Below, one piece after another: positions 30,991 to 33,164 of a stretch of DNA of 33,164 nucleotides (its first letter is position 1; the number at the start of each line of letters is the position of its first letter). The stretch spans positions 1-33,164 of IMG/VR virus record IMGVR_UViG_3300044627_000209; one strand, given 5' to 3'. This DNA is from a virus. The translations under genes and the position numbers were made by a program. The notes under the pieces are model-generated. The model was not told where the DNA came from, did not search any database, and was given only the letters and a program-made list of their open reading frames with translations.

Positions 30991-31232
30991 GCCATCGGGC
31001 CTCTAGCCATAGTTCCCTTGGTCGCCGCGCCGTTACCACGGGTGACGATACCGGATGTCTTAGTGGTTTCGTTACCAGCCGCTTTGCTAATATTGCCAAT
31101 AGACATATTAACTGTGTCTGCTTTACTGCGGTTTGGCGGAATGCCGGGGTTCTCGGATATGCCTACAGGCTTACCACTCATGGTGTGGGGCTTGGCGTAT
31201 GCAGAAGCAGGTAGATTGTTGATCTTAGCCAT
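30987..31232 (-). CDS. Small Gly/Thr/Ala-rich basic virion-region protein (81 aa)
   Basis: The ATG at 31232 is chosen because AGGGG lies seven bases upstream; an in-frame ATG at 31274 would add 14 residues lying inside the 58-aa gene. The product (MAKINNLPASAYAKPHTMSG...) is low-complexity, disordered and basic, with a GIVTRGNGAATKGTMARGP tail. No domain is recognised. It lies between neck genes, so a scaffold-like, DNA-contacting or minor virion role is possible. The stop overlaps the adaptor's ATG. Confidence 0.75.
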   Translation of the reverse strand: MAKINNLPASAYAKPHTMSGKPVGISENPGIPPNRSKADTVNMSIGNISKAAGNETTKTSGIVTRGNGAATKGTMARGPMA

Positions 31233-31233
31233 G

Positions 31234-31410
31234 TTATTTCCCCTGATTTTTAACTTTGGCCATACCGCGGCCATACTGAAGCATCATCTCATTGGTCTTA
31301 CCGCCCTTGGCAAGCTTTGTAGGCGGCTTGCCGGGGTGCATGTTTTTCTCGTGCTTGCCGACAGCAGATTTAATCATCTTCTTGTCTTGGGCTAAATCTT
31401 TCTTGTCCAT
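31234..31410 (-). CDS. Small Lys-rich protein (58 aa)
   Basis: The ATG at 31410 has AAAGGAG six bases upstream, part of which is the stop codon of the zinc-ribbon gene. It ends one base before the ATG of the 81-aa gene. The product MDKKDLAQDKKMIKSAVGKH... is strongly basic, with HPGKPPTKLAKGGKT in the middle and no hydrophobic core. Could bind nucleic acid or the acidic interior of the neck; the function is unknown. It is real by start signal and spacing, despite its size. Confidence 0.75.
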   Translation of the reverse strand: MDKKDLAQDKKMIKSAVGKHEKNMHPGKPPTKLAKGGKTNEMMLQYGRGMAKVKNQGK

Positions 31411-31416
31411 ACTAGA

Positions 31417-31423
31417 CTCCTTT
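31417..31423 (-). promoter_or_regulatory. Shine-Dalgarno AAAGGAG overlapping a stop codon
   Basis: AAAGGAG shares two bases with the TAA of the zinc-ribbon gene and lies six bases before the ATG of the 58-aa gene. It is the clearest example of the stop-merged ribosome sites in this operon. Confidence 0.75.
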
Positions 31424-31811
31424 AAGTAACTGTTACCGTAACTGTACCAACAAACGTCGTTGCCACCAAATAGTTTGGCGTCAATGCAACATCAAAATTA
31501 CTCGACCCACCAACTGGGTTCCACCCCCACTGAACATCCCGCGAACCACCAGTCAAACTGCCACTAGCGTTAACCCCTGCCGTGACGTAAGTTGTGTCTT
31601 TACGGGGATCACGCACTGCCTGCGGATCATCCACTGGATACATACCCAATTGCAACTGCGGCTGATCTGGATCAAAACACTGCGGGCACACAAGCAGATT
31701 ATAAATCTTTGTCTTTTGTATCTCTTTACGAAGCGCTGTCAATTTAAATTGCTGACCGCAACGATCGCACATAGCAATACTGTTCTTGCCAGAAGCAAAA
31801 CGGTTACCCAT
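31422..31811 (-). CDS. Zinc-ribbon virion-region protein (129 aa)
   Basis: The ATG at 31811 (MGNRFASGKNS) is chosen because GAGG is well placed before it; a TTG at 31823 would add four residues. C15-x2-C18 and C42-x2-C45 form a clear zinc ribbon. A proline/aspartate-rich linker (QAVRDPRKDTTYV) and a Thr/Val-rich beta tail follow (TPNYLVATTFVGTVTVTVT). Zinc-ribbon proteins of this size occur among head-neck genes of aquatic phages. The 5' end overlaps the HNH gene by 8 nt. Structural or DNA-binding role; not resolved. Confidence 0.8.
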   Translation of the reverse strand: MGNRFASGKNSIAMCDRCGQQFKLTALRKEIQKTKIYNLLVCPQCFDPDQPQLQLGMYPVDDPQAVRDPRKDTTYVTAGVNASGSLTGGSRDVQWGWNPVGGSSNFDVALTPNYLVATTFVGTVTVTVT

Positions 31812-32271
31812 GTGCCACCTCAAACTTATTCTTCTTACGTACGTTGTCTACGCCACGCAAAAACTGAAGGTTGTTTGGTACATGCAACCCCGACACAAGT
31901 TTACCTTGCAATGGAACTATGTGGTCAACATGCCACGGTTCTTTATTATTACGAGCCAACATTGCCGCAACCGAGTAGTAGCATTTAATCTTCAACCGGT
32001 CAAATGGGGAAAGCCACATAGGTGTACGTTGCTTAACCACTTTTTTGCGCATCGAACACAAAAAGTTTATTTTGCCTTTGTTTGCTTGTCTGTACTCTCG
32101 TTTTTGCGCTAGGTTTGCTTCTCGTGCAGCGAGATATGCAGCCCGTTTATTGGCAATGATTTTCTCTTTGTTAGCCGCCCTGTAAGCGCGTTTAACCGCT
32201 GCAATACGGGCTTTGTTGGCCTCGTAGTACGCCTTGTGGTACGCAGTGTCGGTAACGCGTTTTGACTTCAT
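31804..32271 (-). CDS. HNH endonuclease (155 aa)
   Basis: The C-terminal domain has WHVDHIVPL (H114, D116, H117), then GLH, VPNNLQFL and DNVRKKNKF, the classic HNH order. The first ~70 residues are Lys/Ala/Tyr-rich repeats (YEANKARIAA, YRAANKEKI, YRQANKGKI), a DNA-binding style seen in phage HNH proteins. It sits between a neck gene and a zinc-ribbon gene and overlaps both (ATGA upstream, 8 nt downstream). It may be a homing nuclease or a packaging-associated HNH; the first is more likely because the terminase is not adjacent in this window. Confidence 0.88.
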   Translation of the reverse strand: MKSKRVTDTAYHKAYYEANKARIAAVKRAYRAANKEKIIANKRAAYLAAREANLAQKREYRQANKGKINFLCSMRKKVVKQRTPMWLSPFDRLKIKCYYSVAAMLARNNKEPWHVDHIVPLQGKLVSGLHVPNNLQFLRGVDNVRKKNKFEVAHG

Positions 32272-33164
32272 GTACCACTACCAATAAACATCTGACGTGG
32301 AACAAAACGAACCGAAGCCTTTTCACGATCTTCATCAGCGGCCAACTGCCAAGCCTCATCGTACTGTTGTTTTAAGATAGGCAAGCGTTCAGCGCCATTC
32401 TCAATCTTAAGGGCCAAATAATAGGCTAAACCTGCCACCATACAAGGCAGAAAGCGGAAAGGCACGTCCATCGTGCGTACACCACCGCCAGCATCATCAA
32501 TACGGCGCATGCGCCAGTAAACGAACTGATACGTTGCACTGTTGTCTGGGGTTGGCCAGAGGGTCACAGAAGGCAGATTCTGCGTGTATGCGGCTACGCC
32601 TGTTAAATGCGCCGCCGCAGTTGTACCATTCTGCCCACGGAAACAGTTAGTAAGCACGTTGCCAGAGATATAGCCGTACTGAATAGTCTCAGACTCAATC
32701 AACAAGAACCCTGTAGCGGGTAATCCAGCCACTGAAGTCAGTGTGATTGTTGTGTCTGTGGCTGTAATCCCGCCGTTTAACGTAGTGCCAATCGAAGAAG
32801 TCTGGCCATCCAAACGCTGATACCACACCTGAATCGGGCGGGCTTGTTGCAGTTTGTTGGGGATCGTGGCATAGGTAGAAACACTAATACGCGTAATGGT
32901 TAAGTCAGCTTGCGTGGATGCGCTACCCGCGCCCGTACGAATCACATGCTCAAGTAGATCCACTGTATCTACGGGTAGTGCGTAGTTGTTTAGACCCGGA
33001 GTCAGGTTAATTGTCCCCTGCTCAAACGTCCACATGTTGACACCGCGGTTTGCCCAATCAGCAAACATCAAATTCAATGATCGACGAGCTGTACGTAAAT
33101 CGTAGCCCGTACGCAACTCCGAACCGGCGCGTTCAAACGCTTCCTCAACCAACTCAGTAAGGTC
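32268..33164 (-). CDS. Neck / head-tail connector-like protein, 5' partial (298 aa in window)
   Basis: The frame is open to the right edge (first in-window residues DLTELVEEAFERAG), so a few N-terminal residues are missing; a TTG at 33152 is not the start. The helical N-terminus (LVEEAFERAG...GYDLRTARRSLNLMFADWANRG, read as two blocks) precedes a beta-rich domain (NNYALPVDTVDLLEHVIR) and a helical C-terminus (FRFLPCMVAGLAYYLALK). This plan fits tail accessory / adaptor proteins near the portal (compare P22 gp4), and the second adaptor-like gene downstream agrees. Exact family uncertain. The stop overlaps the HNH ATG. Confidence 0.75.
   Translation of the reverse strand, partial: DLTELVEEAFERAGSELRTGYDLRTARRSLNLMFADWANRGVNMWTFEQGTINLTPGLNNYALPVDTVDLLEHVIRTGAGSASTQADLTITRISVSTYATIPNKLQQARPIQVWYQRLDGQTSSIGTTLNGGITATDTTITLTSVAGLPATGFLLIESETIQYGYISGNVLTNCFRGQNGTTAAAHLTGVAAYTQNLPSVTLWPTPDNSATYQFVYWRMRRIDDAGGGVRTMDVPFRFLPCMVAGLAYYLALKIENGAERLPILKQQYDEAWQLAADEDREKASVRFVPRQMFIGSGT

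Overview
The window looks like part of a tailed bacteriophage genome (Caudoviricetes), most likely a short-tailed (podovirus-like) phage of an aquatic Gram-negative bacterium. The evidence is a replicative primase-helicase, a long unidirectional block of neck, tail-fibre and ejection-type virion genes, and a holin/endolysin cassette. No tape measure, sheath or baseplate gene is visible. Several virion proteins have low-complexity styles that I associate with phages assembled from freshwater and marine metagenomes. The host and habitat are inference only; no bacterial gene, integrase, tRNA or attachment site is present.

Layout. Positions 1-2917 on the + strand hold the end of a replication module: a 5'-truncated primase-helicase (1-2727) and an overlapping 76-residue protein. 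Everything from 2859 to the right edge is on the - strand and reads right to left as one late operon of about 30 kb. In transcription order it encodes: a neck protein cut by the window edge (32268-33164), an HNH nuclease, a zinc-ribbon protein, two small proteins, a second neck/adaptor protein, two paralogous beta-rich virion proteins flanking a 63-residue protein, four adhesin or tail-fibre genes (28223-29146, 26138-28210, 24924-26129, 22962-24914), a tail-assembly-chaperone-like protein, a six-gene lysis/membrane cassette (20117-22499), a P22 gp10-like tail/stabilisation protein, a jelly-roll-like fibre protein, a DUF4214-containing 933-residue virion protein, a Gln/Ala-rich protein, a 564-residue protein, and a 2959-residue polyvalent protein. 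The last carries a zincin motif and an LPD38-like domain and is probably injected with the DNA.

The replication and virion operons converge and overlap tail to tail at 2859-2917. Two hairpins read from the late strand lie just beyond its last stop codon. Coding density is extreme: the largest gap is 63 bases (11739-11801), so no stretch of 300 bases lacks a gene. Many junctions are 4-nt ATGA/GTGA/TTGA overlaps, or have the stop codon merged with the next Shine-Dalgarno sequence.

The most interesting material is (i) the lysis cassette, which contains two 50-residue genes that are easily missed (21707-21859 and 22347-22499); (ii) repeat-built adhesins: 11 x ~20-residue repeats, a five-unit propeller-like array, a duplicated fibre domain, and a C-terminal module shared by two adjacent fibre genes; and (iii) the giant protease-bearing ejection protein. 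I found no diversity-generating retroelement, CRISPR array or defence system.
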